Made by a program: the position numbers and the translations under genes. DNA of 64,000 nt from Prochlorococcus sp. AG-388-A01 (GTDB lineage: Bacteria; Cyanobacteriota; Cyanobacteriia; PCC-6307; Cyanobiaceae), in contig QCGK01000001.1 of assembly GCA_003279945.1 (NCBI GenBank), forward strand, positions 240,211 through 304,210. Reading direction: 5' to 3'. Position 1 is the first letter of the stretch, and every line of letters starts with the position of its first letter. Positions 35,368 to 44,954 of this stretch are shown one piece after another. The notes under the pieces are model-generated. The model saw nothing but the letters and a program-made list of their open reading frames with translations. It had not been told where the DNA came from and ran no database searches.

Positions 35368-36780
35368 GTGTGGCAAGAAATTAATTACAAAGAAGATTCG
35401 AATGATCTTTTGGTTCCCAATATTACCTATAAAATAAATCCTGCAGAAATTGAAAGTATTGAAGTTAATTCCATTGCTCAAGAAATTGGATTTGAATCAG
35501 GTGATTCAATAATTAGTATTAATGGAAAAAAACCAAGAGATTTAATTGATTATCAGATTCTCATTAGTGAAGAAATCTTAAATATATCAGTTTTAGATAA
35601 AAATGATGAAATCCACAATATAAGCATTGAAAAAGATCAAGACGTAAGTTTAGGTATAAATTTTAAAGATGCATTATTCGATTCAATCAAGCAATGTAAT
35701 AATAATTGTCCATTTTGTTTTATAGATCAACAGCCAAGTGGTAAAAGAAAAAGTCTCTACGTAAAAGATGATGATTATAGATTAAGTTTCCTTTATGGCT
35801 CTTATTTAACTCTTACAAATTTAAAGAAACAAGACTGGGAGAGAATTTCTACGCAAAAACTATCCCCACTTTTTATCTCTGTCCATTCTACTGATCCTGA
35901 GACTCGGGAAAAATTATTAAAAAATAAAAAAGCAGGATTAATTCTTGAGCAAATCTCTTGGTTTGAAAAAAATTCTATTCAAATACATGCTCAAATTGTT
36001 GTATGTCCAGATATAAATGACGGAGAGATTCTTGAGAAATCAATATATGAACTTGCTAAATTTTACAAAAAAACCTCTCAAACAGTACTTTCAATTGCAA
36101 TAGTTCCTGTAGGACTTACAAAATTTAGACCTGAAAATGATGGCTTAAAATCAATAAGCTCAAAATATGCAATAAAAATTATTCAACAAGTAGAGAGAAT
36201 TCAAGCTTCATTACAAATTAGTCTTGGAACTCGTTTCTGTTGGCTAGCAGACGAATGGTATCTAATAGCCGGTAAAAATTTACCTAGTTACAAAACCTAC
36301 GAAAATATGCCACAAGAATCTAATGGAGTTGGCTCTATTAGAAGCTTTTTAAAAACATTAAGTGAAAAGACTAAAAACCTTCCCAAAAATATAAAAAAGC
36401 CAAAAAAAGTTAGTTGGATTGTTGGTAAATTAGTTTATGAGGCCCTACTTCCTATAGTTAAGAAATTAAACTTAATTGATGGACTGACAATTAATTTATA
36501 TGGTCTACCAAGCATTTATTGGGGACAAGAGCAAGTTGTAACAGGACTTCTAACAGGAGAAGATCTAATTCATGGACTGCAAAATAAGGATTTAGGAGAG
36601 GCTATTTACATACCATCAATCATGCTAAAAATTAATACTGATTTATTCTTAGATGATAAAAATATTAAAGAAGTAGAAAATCAATTGAATACCAAAATTC
36701 ACGTTCTAGATGATTCAAATGATATTATAAATACTTTGATTGGCAAATCTAATAACACTGATACTATAAAAAATGCTTAG
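35368..36780 (+). CDS. PDZ and radical-SAM-like FeS protein (DUF512, TIGR03279)
   Basis: A 470-aa protein widespread in cyanobacteria. A PDZ-like domain comes first (about 10-95: IAQEIGFESGDSIISING), then a radical-SAM-like core with CNNNCPFCFIDQ and the diagnostic DDDYRLSFLYGSYLTLTNL, and the DUF512 C-terminal half ending in GEDLIHGL and IPSIML. The reaction is unknown. It starts with GTG, and its stop overlaps the start of the TolC-like gene by 8 bp. Confidence 0.9.
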   Translation: MWQEINYKEDSNDLLVPNITYKINPAEIESIEVNSIAQEIGFESGDSIISINGKKPRDLIDYQILISEEILNISVLDKNDEIHNISIEKDQDVSLGINFKDALFDSIKQCNNNCPFCFIDQQPSGKRKSLYVKDDDYRLSFLYGSYLTLTNLKKQDWERISTQKLSPLFISVHSTDPETREKLLKNKKAGLILEQISWFEKNSIQIHAQIVVCPDINDGEILEKSIYELAKFYKKTSQTVLSIAIVPVGLTKFRPENDGLKSISSKYAIKIIQQVERIQASLQISLGTRFCWLADEWYLIAGKNLPSYKTYENMPQESNGVGSIRSFLKTLSEKTKNLPKNIKKPKKVSWIVGKLVYEALLPIVKKLNLIDGLTINLYGLPSIYWGQEQVVTGLLTGEDLIHGLQNKDLGEAIYIPSIMLKINTDLFLDDKNIKEVENQLNTKIHVLDDSNDIINTLIGKSNNTDTIKNA

Positions 36781-38200
36781 AAGAGTTAAAAATCCAATAT
36801 TTTTCTTGCCTCTTGCTGTATGTATCAACTCTATAAATGTACTATCGAGCGAAACAAAAAATTACATTGAAAATACATTAGAAGAAAAATCAAATAATCC
36901 TTTTGTTAGTTATCAAGAAATAGAAAAAACGGTCTTAAATAATCAAGAGTTAAAATCGTTACAAAAGTTAGTAACCTCAGCAAGCTTTAATCTTTCGAGT
37001 CAAATTGCTCAAAGATACCCATCCTTAGATTTTCAAGCCAACGGGTTGCCAAAGTATGTCGCAGGTAAAAAATATAGTAGCAAGTCACCGACTTTAAAAA
37101 CATCACAATTTACAGCTAACCCTTCTTTAAATATTAAATGGGATTTAATTGCTCCCCTTCGAGTATCCGAAATTAAAATTGCCAAAGCAAGTTATAAAAT
37201 TGCAGAAAATAATTATCACATTAAGAAAAAAGATTTAATTCAAGAAGCAAGGATGAGATATCACAAATACCAAAAATCATATCAAGATATTCAAAATAAA
37301 AAATTCACACTTGATTTATCAATTACAAGTTTGAATAATGCTAAGGCAAAGTTAGATGCTGGAATAGGGACAAAATTTGAAGTTCTTGAAGCAGATGCTC
37401 AATTATCTCGAGATAAACAATCTCTTAATGAAAAGAAAATAGAACATGAAATTGACAAAATTTCCCTTAAAGAGATTCTTAACATAAAGGGTGATTTCGA
37501 AAGTAATAAAGAGCAAAATTTAATAGGTTTCTGGAATCATAGATTGAATAAAAATATTAATGAAGGTTTAGATAAAAATCTTTCGTTAAAAAACCTTTTG
37601 CTTCAAAAATCAATCAAAAAGAGCCAAGCAAATAATTTTTTAGCTCAAAATAAGCCAAATATTTACATAAGCAACACATTATCAAGTACATTTGCCAAGG
37701 GCGACTCACTTTCAGAGGTTATTGACTCCGAAGAATCTGGATCTAACTATACAAATACAATAAGTCTAAATTTTGCATGGAGTATTTTTAACGGAGGACA
37801 AAATAAAAAATCTTTCAAATCAAAAATTGCAGACGCAGAAGCTGAAGAATATTCTTATGAAAATCTAAAAAATGTTTTGACCACAAATATTAGTAAAGCC
37901 TATTTGAATCTAAAATTAAATGAAGATAAAATAATTTCTTCTCTTAAAGAAATCGAATCTAGTAAAGAATCTGTAAGACTTGCCAGACTTAGATATGATG
38001 TTGGAATATCAACTCTCAAAGATGTGCTTGTAAGACAAAGTGAATTAAGTAATGCAAAATCAAAAAATATTAATGCTTTATATAATTACAACTTGAATTT
38101 GGATGAATTAGAAAGATTAACTTATCTTGAAATAAGTAAAGATTGCTTAGATAAGAATAACTATAAAGATAAAGATTCTATTTGCAATATCCCAAGATGA
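36773..38200 (+). CDS. TolC-family outer membrane efflux protein
   Basis: A 475-aa outer-membrane channel. A hydrophobic N-terminal signal (IFFLPLAVCINSINVLS) is followed by two repeats of the coiled-coil/beta-barrel layout, each with the L-x-A-x-x-(R/S)-Y-x-(V/A)-G-x-(S/G)-T motif: NAKAKLDAGIGTKFEVLEA and LARLRYDVGISTLKDVL. It would join an inner-membrane pump for export or type I secretion; no such pump is adjacent. The stop overlaps the next start (ATGA). Confidence 0.9.
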   Translation: MLRRVKNPIFFLPLAVCINSINVLSSETKNYIENTLEEKSNNPFVSYQEIEKTVLNNQELKSLQKLVTSASFNLSSQIAQRYPSLDFQANGLPKYVAGKKYSSKSPTLKTSQFTANPSLNIKWDLIAPLRVSEIKIAKASYKIAENNYHIKKKDLIQEARMRYHKYQKSYQDIQNKKFTLDLSITSLNNAKAKLDAGIGTKFEVLEADAQLSRDKQSLNEKKIEHEIDKISLKEILNIKGDFESNKEQNLIGFWNHRLNKNINEGLDKNLSLKNLLLQKSIKKSQANNFLAQNKPNIYISNTLSSTFAKGDSLSEVIDSEESGSNYTNTISLNFAWSIFNGGQNKKSFKSKIADAEAEEYSYENLKNVLTTNISKAYLNLKLNEDKIISSLKEIESSKESVRLARLRYDVGISTLKDVLVRQSELSNAKSKNINALYNYNLNLDELERLTYLEISKDCLDKNNYKDKDSICNIPR

Positions 38201-38997
38201 ATCTACCAAATTTAACAAATAAGCAGCTAAGAGAATTAGATTCATTATTTGAATCAATTAGCGAACGTCAAATAAAAGATTTTGGGAATATTAGTGCTAG
38301 TAATAAAGCAGACGGATCATTAATAACAAGTTGTGATTTATGGAGTGATAAAAAAATCGTTGATGGTTTAGCTTCAATAGCCCCAGATGAGGGCGTTCTT
38401 AGTGAAGAAGGAGGTAAGTCCATTCCTAATTCAAAAGCATATTGGATAGTCGATCCACTGGATGGAACAACAAATTTTGCTGCAGGTATTCCATACTGGT
38501 CTATATCAGTTGCAAGATTCGTAGATGGCAGACCTCAATCTTCTTTTTTAATAATCCCTACGTTGAAAAAAAAGTTTGTATCCATAAGAGGGAAAGGTGT
38601 TTGGTTAAATAACCAAAAAATATATCCTAAACAAAATAATCACCAAAGTGAATGCATATCTTTGTGTAGTAGATCTATAAAAATTTTACAAAAAAATCCA
38701 AACTCAGTATTTCCTGGCAAAATCAGACTCTTAGGTGTATCGAGCTTAAATCTTACAAGTGTAGCGATGGGACAAACTTTTGGAGCAATAGAATCAACCC
38801 CCAAGATATGGGATATTGCAGCCGCATGGCTGCTATTAGAAGAGCTTAATTGTTCTATAGATTGGTTGGAAACTGATCCCTTGGATTTAGTTGCTGGACA
38901 AAACTTAAGCGATGTTAATTTTCCCTTAATTGCTGGAAGATCGATAGAAAAAATTAAAGTTTTAAAACCATGGGGTGATTTATTATTAGAAAATTAG
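38197..38997 (+). CDS. Inositol monophosphatase family protein
   Basis: A 266-aa Mg-dependent phosphatase. The metal sites are seen in LSEEGG, the motif WIVDPLDGTTNFAAGIPYW and the late WDIAAAWLLLEE. Members act on inositol phosphates, histidinol phosphate or nucleotide 3'-phosphates, so the substrate is open. I start it at the ATG overlapping the TolC stop, not at the TTG 15 bp earlier. Confidence 0.9.
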   Translation: MNLPNLTNKQLRELDSLFESISERQIKDFGNISASNKADGSLITSCDLWSDKKIVDGLASIAPDEGVLSEEGGKSIPNSKAYWIVDPLDGTTNFAAGIPYWSISVARFVDGRPQSSFLIIPTLKKKFVSIRGKGVWLNNQKIYPKQNNHQSECISLCSRSIKILQKNPNSVFPGKIRLLGVSSLNLTSVAMGQTFGAIESTPKIWDIAAAWLLLEELNCSIDWLETDPLDLVAGQNLSDVNFPLIAGRSIEKIKVLKPWGDLLLEN

Positions 38998-39071
38998 TTG
39001 CATCATAAGTAAATAATTGCTTGAAAAATCTCTTAATTAGATACAATAAAAAAAATATATAAGGAAAATAT

Positions 39072-40001
39072 TTGAAAAAATTAAATATGCAGCGCAGTTT
39101 AAAATGGATACTGAAAAGTTTGTGGGGAGCTTGTGAGAGATGGGGCAAATCTGATTGTATTGATTTAAGTGCCGCATTTGCATACTACACACTACAATCA
39201 TTTTTTCCTATTCTTCTTATTTCTCTATCAGTTGCATCCTGGTTCCTAGGAAAACAAGAGGGCTTAGATCAAGAAATAATTGCTATTGCAGCTCAAATTT
39301 TACCTCCCTCAGTAGTTGAATTAGTAGAAACAACATTATTTAAATTAATTGATCAAGGTTTTGGAGCAGGTATTCTAGGGGCTATGTTTTTGCTTTTTAC
39401 AGCAGGAAATGCATATTTATCTCTTCAAAGAGGTTCAGATAGGCTCTGGGAGGACGAACTTCCTTCTAAAAGAGTAAATGCTGCTTGGAGAGAGCAAGCC
39501 TCGAGATTTCTCCGCAATAGAGTTGAAGCTTTTTTAATAGTATTCTTTATAGGATTCTTAATGGTATTAGATCAGATAAGTGCAAATCTTAGGATGATAC
39601 CAAGTAATGTTTTAGAAAATCTCACAAAATCTAATAATCTAATTTCCGATTTATTACTTAAATTACCACTTTTGCAAGTTGGTCAATTTGCAATACCACT
39701 AATTGGTTTTTCTTTAATGGCTCTATTATTACAAGCCCTTTTGCCTAGTAGGAAAGTTCCTCTGAGGCCGCTTTTGCCTGGATCTTTTCTTATTGGAATT
39801 GGCCTAACTACTTTAAACTTGGCAGTAAGTAAAAGTATTCTGTCACTTGGCTCAAGATTTCAGGCATATGGTTTTATTGGAGGTTTCCTTGTACTGACAT
39901 TATGGGTCTGGCTACTTGGAGTGATTTTGTATTTTGGACAGTGTTGGAGTGTAGTTATTGCTAGTATGTCTTTAGTAAATAAAAAAAGATATAAGAGATA
40001 A
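39072..40001 (+). CDS. YihY/BrkB-family membrane protein
   Basis: A 309-aa inner-membrane protein with about six helices. Recognisable segments are DLSAAFAYYTLQSFFPILL, the FLLFTAGNAYLSLQRGSDRLW region, LLPSRKVPLRPLLPGSFLIG and the late GFIGGFLVLTLWVWL. The family was once called ribonuclease BN, wrongly; its function is unsettled. The TTG start is supported by AAGGA six bases upstream; an ATG follows five codons later. Confidence 0.88.
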   Translation: MKKLNMQRSLKWILKSLWGACERWGKSDCIDLSAAFAYYTLQSFFPILLISLSVASWFLGKQEGLDQEIIAIAAQILPPSVVELVETTLFKLIDQGFGAGILGAMFLLFTAGNAYLSLQRGSDRLWEDELPSKRVNAAWREQASRFLRNRVEAFLIVFFIGFLMVLDQISANLRMIPSNVLENLTKSNNLISDLLLKLPLLQVGQFAIPLIGFSLMALLLQALLPSRKVPLRPLLPGSFLIGIGLTTLNLAVSKSILSLGSRFQAYGFIGGFLVLTLWVWLLGVILYFGQCWSVVIASMSLVNKKRYKR

Positions 40002-40012
40002 GAATAGTCCTC

Positions 40013-40354
40013 ATGTATTATTTTCTTAAAGCTAATAAAAAATTGCTCACTTACTCAATAGTCATATTACTAATTGTACCTATTTTTGGAATTAATTTTT
40101 TCATAAGCTTTTTAGGTAATATTTTACTTCTATTATTTCTAATTCCATTATTATTACTGCTGCTAATAATTGTAGGTTTTAATTTTTACAAGTCGAAAAT
40201 TAACACTTGTAGTAATTGTGGTGCAATATCAATAGGTTCGCGGGAAAGATGTATTCAATGTGGTTCTAACTTGAATGATTTAAATAAAATAAATCAATTA
40301 GATAAAAAACCAAGTGAAAGTATCATTGAAGTAATGGCAGAAGAAGTAATATAA
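40013..40354 (+). CDS. Small membrane protein with a zinc-ribbon motif, 113 aa
   Basis: Two adjoining hydrophobic segments (about 13-35 and 37-58) are followed by a zinc-ribbon pattern C-S-N-C-G and C-I-Q-C-G twelve residues apart, then an acidic tail. It is not a family I can name. It is 11 bp downstream of the BrkB gene, so probably on its transcript. Confidence 0.7.
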   Translation: MYYFLKANKKLLTYSIVILLIVPIFGINFFISFLGNILLLLFLIPLLLLLLIIVGFNFYKSKINTCSNCGAISIGSRERCIQCGSNLNDLNKINQLDKKPSESIIEVMAEEVI

Positions 40355-40357
40355 TCC

Positions 40358-40504
40358 CTAACCTATTCCAATTTGCCGAAGAATACTTTGTCCTGTAATA
40401 AGTTCAGTTCCCAGACCAATTAAAATTCCCATCATTGCCATACGACCATTCCAAGTTTCAGCAAAATTTACAAACCCAAACCTAGTTTGATTTTCTTCAT
40501 TCAT
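40358..40504 (-). CDS. High-light-inducible protein (Hli)
   Basis: A 48-aa single-helix chlorophyll-binding stress protein. The helix holds the family motif E-T-W-N-G-R-M-A-M-M-G (residues 16-26) preceded by FGFVNFA, and ends in a G-rich turn and LITGQSILRQIGIG. Hli proteins protect photosystems from excess light and are numerous in Prochlorococcus, often in flexible regions. Its stop lies 3 bp from the stop of the convergent 113-aa gene. Confidence 0.93.
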   Translation of the reverse strand: MNEENQTRFGFVNFAETWNGRMAMMGILIGLGTELITGQSILRQIGIG

Positions 40505-40572
40505 GATTAACTGCAATAATTAATAAATATTTTAACGTTTTATGGAAGAATTTATGATAAAAGATTTATTAA

Positions 40573-40956
40573 TTATTTAATATGTCTTACCCCATCGACA
40601 GGTCGATATTCATCTCCAGTTAATTCCTCATATACTATTGCTGGCAACCCTGTATCAAACATTGTTTGCAATGCTTCCTTAAGCATGGGATTCCAACCTC
40701 CGGTACTCACTTTTCCATGTCTTACTGTCCAATCCCAAGTTCCCTGCAAATCTCTTGGTATTCTACCCTCTCTATCTCTTCTAGCTACTAAATCGAGAGA
40801 CTCTACTAAGCCAACAATAATTGGGTTCTTTCCGTAGGAAGGAGTAAGGCTTAGTTCAAGTCTAACAGGGTCTTCTTTAACCATCTTTAGACGAAATCTT
40901 GGTGGCAACTTGAGAGATCTTATGACCGCTGAAACAATTTTAGTTCTTAATTCCAA
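40573..40956 (-). CDS. Conserved cyanobacterial protein of unknown function, 127 aa
   Basis: A soluble basic protein. Segments such as PPRFRLKMVKEDPVRLELSL, PSYGKNPIIVGLVESLDLV, WDWTVRHGKVSTGGWNPMLKEAL and GLPAIVYEELTGDEY look strongly conserved, and I recall orthologues in most cyanobacteria, but no function. It probably forms an operon with the DUF2973 gene 26 bp upstream. Confidence 0.8.
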   Translation of the reverse strand: MELRTKIVSAVIRSLKLPPRFRLKMVKEDPVRLELSLTPSYGKNPIIVGLVESLDLVARRDREGRIPRDLQGTWDWTVRHGKVSTGGWNPMLKEALQTMFDTGLPAIVYEELTGDEYRPVDGVRHIK

Positions 40957-40982
40957 TTTTTTTACCTTAAATTTTAATTTCG

Positions 40983-41249
40983 TTAATCGTTTGTGGAGCC
41001 CTTTTCTTCAAGAGTGGAGTCATTATCATTAGAAAATCTGACTGTTAATAATTCTTCTTCTGTTATATTTCCTGATTTATCTAAAAGTTCTGGATGTATA
41101 GTGTACTTTTTTTGTTTAAGATTATCAGTATACAAACGTTTTTTATCATTTCCAGATGATATGCCCCAACCATTGGACATAACTTTAAAAGCTTTCCATA
41201 CTAAAAAGGTTAAGGCTGCGGAATATATGATTGGGAATAAAATTGTCAT
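40983..41249 (-). CDS. DUF2973 family protein, 88 aa
   Basis: One N-terminal hydrophobic segment (LFPIIYSAALTFLVW) and a soluble tail with HPELLDKSGNITEEELLTVRF, which matches the cyanobacterial DUF2973 family. It is presumably anchored in a membrane with the tail in the cytoplasm. Function is unknown. Confidence 0.8.
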   Translation of the reverse strand: MTILFPIIYSAALTFLVWKAFKVMSNGWGISSGNDKKRLYTDNLKQKKYTIHPELLDKSGNITEEELLTVRFSNDNDSTLEEKGSTND

Positions 41250-41395
41250 CGAAACTAATAAACAAATTAGTATTATGATTAATATGATAGCCCGAAAAAA
41301 AGGAAAATAGCTATTTTAAATTAAAAAATTCTTTTCTAAACTAAATAAAATATTTTTAATAGTTATAGTTAAGCTACACAAATCTTGTGTATCAA

Positions 41396-42547
41396 ATGCA
41401 TTCGAAGAATAAAAAAAAATCTAGACTTCAAAACTACAACCAAAAGAATTTACTTGTCGCTTCTGTAATTTCCATGGGTATTTCATTCTCATCACATGTA
41501 ATCTCAGAACCATTAATTAATCCGAAAGTAAATGAAATTAATAATTATTCAAATAAATCTTTCATAACCAAAGCTGTCGAAAAAACTGGTTCTTCAGTAG
41601 TGACAATTGATACTGAAAAATATGTCAAAAAAAGAAAATTTGGAAATGATTCTCAACTATTTTTAGACCCATATTTCGAAAGATTCTTTGGACTTAATTT
41701 ACCTTATGACAATAAGCCCAGAATAGAACAAAGCCAAGGTAGCGGTTTTTTATTCGCAGATGGACTGGTAATTACCAATGCTCATGTCATAAGTGGATCT
41801 GATAAAGTTATTATTGGATTAAATAACGGCAAAAAATATAAAGGAAAACTAATAGGACAAGACTTTTTTACAGATTTAGCTGTGCTTAAAATAGAAGGAA
41901 AAGGACCTTGGCCAAAAGCACAATTGGGCGATTCATCAAAAATTAAGGTTGGTGATTGGGCAATCGCAGTGGGAAACCCTTTCGGACTAGAAAATACAGT
42001 TACCCTTGGTATTATTAGTAATCTAAACAGAAACGTCACTCAATTAGGAATATACGATAAAAAACTTGAACTTATTCAAACAGACGCTGCTATAAATCCA
42101 GGAAATTCTGGCGGCCCACTACTTAATAGCAATGGTGAAGTCATTGGTATTAATACCTTGATCAGATCAGGTCCAGGAGCAGGTTTAAGTTTTGCAATTC
42201 CAATAAATAAAGCAAAGGAAATTGCCTATCAACTAATAAAAAACGGTAAAGTTATTCATCCTATGATTGGGATAAGCCTAATAGATGTAAGTAATTTTGA
42301 AACAAACAATAAAGCCGTAAGAGTTAGTTATGTAGCCCCTAATAGTCCAGCTGAAAAAAGTGGGATTATGGTAAATGACATTATCATTAAAGTTGGTAAT
42401 AAAAATATTGAAAAAGCTTCAGATGTTATAAACCAAATAAGTAAAAATGGTATTAAGAAACAAATAAGTATCTTAATAAATCGCAGAAATAAATTGATTA
42501 GATTAAAAGTAATACCAACTGATATTACTAATCTACAAAATAAATAA
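41396..42547 (+). CDS. HtrA/Deg-type serine protease
   Basis: A ~383-aa trypsin-like protease with one PDZ domain. The catalytic triad is seen as His in VITNAHVISG, Asp in FFTDLAVLKI and Ser in NPGNSGGPLLN. The PDZ domain covers about the last 95 residues (VAPNSPAEKSGIMVNDIIIKVG). An N-terminal hydrophobic stretch (LLVASVISMGISFSS) marks export or anchoring, so it acts in the periplasm or lumen on damaged proteins. A GTG nine bases before the ATG is an alternative start; neither has a good Shine-Dalgarno. Confidence 0.93.
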   Translation: MHSKNKKKSRLQNYNQKNLLVASVISMGISFSSHVISEPLINPKVNEINNYSNKSFITKAVEKTGSSVVTIDTEKYVKKRKFGNDSQLFLDPYFERFFGLNLPYDNKPRIEQSQGSGFLFADGLVITNAHVISGSDKVIIGLNNGKKYKGKLIGQDFFTDLAVLKIEGKGPWPKAQLGDSSKIKVGDWAIAVGNPFGLENTVTLGIISNLNRNVTQLGIYDKKLELIQTDAAINPGNSGGPLLNSNGEVIGINTLIRSGPGAGLSFAIPINKAKEIAYQLIKNGKVIHPMIGISLIDVSNFETNNKAVRVSYVAPNSPAEKSGIMVNDIIIKVGNKNIEKASDVINQISKNGIKKQISILINRRNKLIRLKVIPTDITNLQNK

Positions 42548-42553
42548 AGTTTT

Positions 42554-42697
42554 TTAATTTTCAGGCTTCTTAAGTATTTCCACGCAACTAGAAATACAAA
42601 TTCTATCTTTCATATCGCAGCTTGAAATGCACTCAAAGTAACTTTCAATAGGATCAGAAATTTGAAACTGTTTTTCATTAAAATCATAATTATTCAT
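42554..42697 (-). CDS. Cysteine-rich 47-aa peptide
   Basis: The reading frame encodes 47 residues with the pattern Y-F-E-C-I-S-S-C-D-M then I-C-I-S-S-C-V-E, that is two C-x3-C pairs. The spacing suits a small helical hairpin closed by two disulfides or a metal site. I recall similar tiny proteins in marine picocyanobacteria but know no function. The start ATG is preceded by AT-rich sequence; its stop is 7 bp from the htrA stop. Confidence 0.6.
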   Translation of the reverse strand: MNNYDFNEKQFQISDPIESYFECISSCDMKDRICISSCVEILKKPEN

Positions 42698-42851
42698 AAT
42701 TAATTGTTAAAAGTTGCTTATGTATTTTTTAGGATAAGTACCAACAATTAACTATGTAAAGAACAATGAGTGATCTTGCCTAGCCAAATGTAAACTTTTT
42801 TAAAATTATTCAATATATTTCGAAAAAATTAAAGAAATATTTTTTTACTTT

Positions 42852-44462
42852 TTATTTTTTTTCTAAAAAATATTCGTAATTTCCATCGTATGAAATTAAT
42901 TTTGAATCTTTAATTTCAATAATTCTATTTGCAACTTTAGAAATAAAATATCGATCATGAGAAATGATTAATAATGAACCTTTATAGTTATTAATAGCTA
43001 ATTCTAAATTTTCTTTAGATTGAAGATCTAAATGATTTGTGGGTTCATCCAATAATAAAAAATTACTTGGATTGATAATCATGATCGCCAAAGCTAATCT
43101 TGCCTTTTCTCCACCACTGAGTTGTTTAATAAATTTAAAAACATTTTCATTTTGAAAACCAAAACCACCTAAAAATGTTCTTACTTTTTTTTGTGACCAC
43201 TCTGGAGATTTTTTACATATTAAATCAATAACCTTTTCCTCAAGAGAGAGTGCTTCAGCTTGGTTCTGTTCGTAATAACTTGGAATTATATTGTGTTTAC
43301 CAAAATTAATCTCTCCAATTTCAGGAGATATTCTTTTCATAATAATTTTAAGCAATGTAGATTTACCACAGCCATTAGGTCCTAATATTGCTATTTTCTC
43401 TCCTGATGAAACCTTCAAATTCACATCTAAAAAAAGAATCTTCTCTTCATAACTATGAGATAAATTTTTGATAGTTAAAACTGATTTTCCTGAACGAGGA
43501 CACTCTGGAAAATTAAAAGCAGGACTTTTTATTTTGACTATTGGGGCTTCAATTTTAGTAATCTTTTTTAATTGTTTTTCTCGGCTCTTTGCTTGAGAAC
43601 TTCTTGTCGCACTAGCTCTAAATCTATCTATATACTTCTTCTGGATCTCAATTTCTTTTTGTTGTAATTGATATGCTTTATTTTGGGATTCATCATTTAA
43701 AGACTTCTGTTCCACAAAAAAAGAATAGTTGCCATTGTATATTTCGGATGTTCCTCTATCTATGTAAATTATTTTTTTACATAATTTATCTAAAAAATAT
43801 CTATCATGACTAATAATTATGATCGCAATCTTAAGAGAAGAAAGATATTCTTCCAACCAGAATATAGTATCTAGATCTAAATGATTGGTAGGTTCATCTA
43901 ATAATAGTAAATCAGGTTTTTGTAAAATAATTTTTCCAAGTGCAATTTTCATTTGCCAGCCACCTGAGAAATTTCCAACTAATTTATCAGCATCACCTTT
44001 AGAAAAGCCCAGTTTTGGCAAAATTTTTTCTACATCATATTGGATTTTATAACCACCTAACGTTTCAAATTTTTCTTGATATTTTGCTAGTTTTTTTACT
44101 AACGTTTCAAGTTTATAGGAATGCTTTTTTATATCCAAAGATTTCATATTATGCTCGATTTCTAAAAGTTTATTAGCAACAATTTGTATATCTTTAAAAG
44201 AGCTTTCTAATTCTTCTCTCACTGAACAATTCAGGTTACAATCAAATTCCTGTTTTAAATGGGCAATTTTAGGATTTCCCTCTTTAATAATGGTTCCACT
44301 TGTTTGATCTTCCTCTCCAATCAAAATCTTAAATTGGGTTGATTTGCCTGCACCATTTGAACCAACTAAACCTATTTTTTCTCCTCTTTTAATCTCCCAA
44401 TTAATATTTTTTAAAACGACATCTTTAGAAAAAATTTTACTTACCCCTTCAAATCTAATCAC
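42852..44462 (-). CDS. ABC-F type ATPase
   Basis: A 536-aa protein with two ATPase cassettes and no membrane domain. Walker A motifs are GSNGAGKST and GPNGCGKST; signature motifs are NFSGGWQMK and QLSGGEKAR; both Walker B regions read LLLDEPTNHLDL. The linker between cassettes (FRASATRSSQAKSREKQL) is the P-site tRNA-interaction motif. ABC-F proteins act on ribosomes (Uup/EttA group) to restart stalled translation. Exact subgroup uncertain. Confidence 0.93.
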   Translation of the reverse strand: MIRFEGVSKIFSKDVVLKNINWEIKRGEKIGLVGSNGAGKSTQFKILIGEEDQTSGTIIKEGNPKIAHLKQEFDCNLNCSVREELESSFKDIQIVANKLLEIEHNMKSLDIKKHSYKLETLVKKLAKYQEKFETLGGYKIQYDVEKILPKLGFSKGDADKLVGNFSGGWQMKIALGKIILQKPDLLLLDEPTNHLDLDTIFWLEEYLSSLKIAIIIISHDRYFLDKLCKKIIYIDRGTSEIYNGNYSFFVEQKSLNDESQNKAYQLQQKEIEIQKKYIDRFRASATRSSQAKSREKQLKKITKIEAPIVKIKSPAFNFPECPRSGKSVLTIKNLSHSYEEKILFLDVNLKVSSGEKIAILGPNGCGKSTLLKIIMKRISPEIGEINFGKHNIIPSYYEQNQAEALSLEEKVIDLICKKSPEWSQKKVRTFLGGFGFQNENVFKFIKQLSGGEKARLALAIMIINPSNFLLLDEPTNHLDLQSKENLELAINNYKGSLLIISHDRYFISKVANRIIEIKDSKLISYDGNYEYFLEKK

Positions 44463-44534
44463 TGTTTTAAAAATAGAATTTACAAAATTTGAGGCTTATT
44501 TACTAAAAAATATTTTGTGGAATAAAATTGAATT

Positions 44535-44711
44535 ATGAAAAGAATAGAACAAATTGTAGTAATTTTCATAGCTGCAGCTCTTGCAATTCCAAGTTATTGG
44601 TTTTTCTGGACTTTAGCTGGTGGAGGTGGTTACAACAAAAGAATTAAACCAATTACGAATCAAAACAATAATTATTCGAAACCTTTTCCTAAAGACCTCC
44701 TCGAGCCTTAA
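44535..44711 (+). CDS. Small membrane protein, 58 aa
   Basis: One hydrophobic helix (about 6-27, ending YWFFWTLAGGGGYN) then a polar tail. A compact conserved-looking frame with an ATG, of a type I have seen in other picocyanobacteria near this position. No function can be given. Its end overlaps the Nif11-like gene by 23 bp in convergent orientation. Confidence 0.6.
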   Translation: MKRIEQIVVIFIAAALAIPSYWFFWTLAGGGGYNKRIKPITNQNNNYSKPFPKDLLEP

Positions 44712-44919
44712 CCAACCACATTTTAGTTGCCTCATCGTCAATAGTACTCAAATATTCAATAATCTCCTCTTTAGTCACAGAAATATTTAACTCATTACCA
44801 ATATCGCATATTTTATCCAAGGCTTTTTTGGGATTAGTCAAGGCTGTCATAAACAAACTTTGTTTCTTTTTAGAGTCGTTTGCTATTAACTTATAGAGCT
44901 TTTCAGCATTGCTAGACAT
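44689..44919 (-). CDS. Nif11-like small protein, 76 aa
   Basis: The layout agrees with the Nif11 domain: an N-terminal helix (KLYKLIANDSKKKQSLF), the N-P-K-K-A-L-D-K-I centre, then LNISVTKEEIIEYL. It ends R-G-G-L, so a double-Gly sits at the very end with no core peptide after it. Nif11 domains act as leaders of prochlorosin-type peptides, but lone ones without modification enzymes are also common in cyanobacteria and have no known role. No LanM or transporter gene is nearby. Confidence 0.6.
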   Translation of the reverse strand: MSSNAEKLYKLIANDSKKKQSLFMTALTNPKKALDKICDIGNELNISVTKEEIIEYLSTIDDEATKMWLVKARGGL

Positions 44920-44954
44920 GTTTTTAAAAATCTATTTATTAATAGATTATTACT

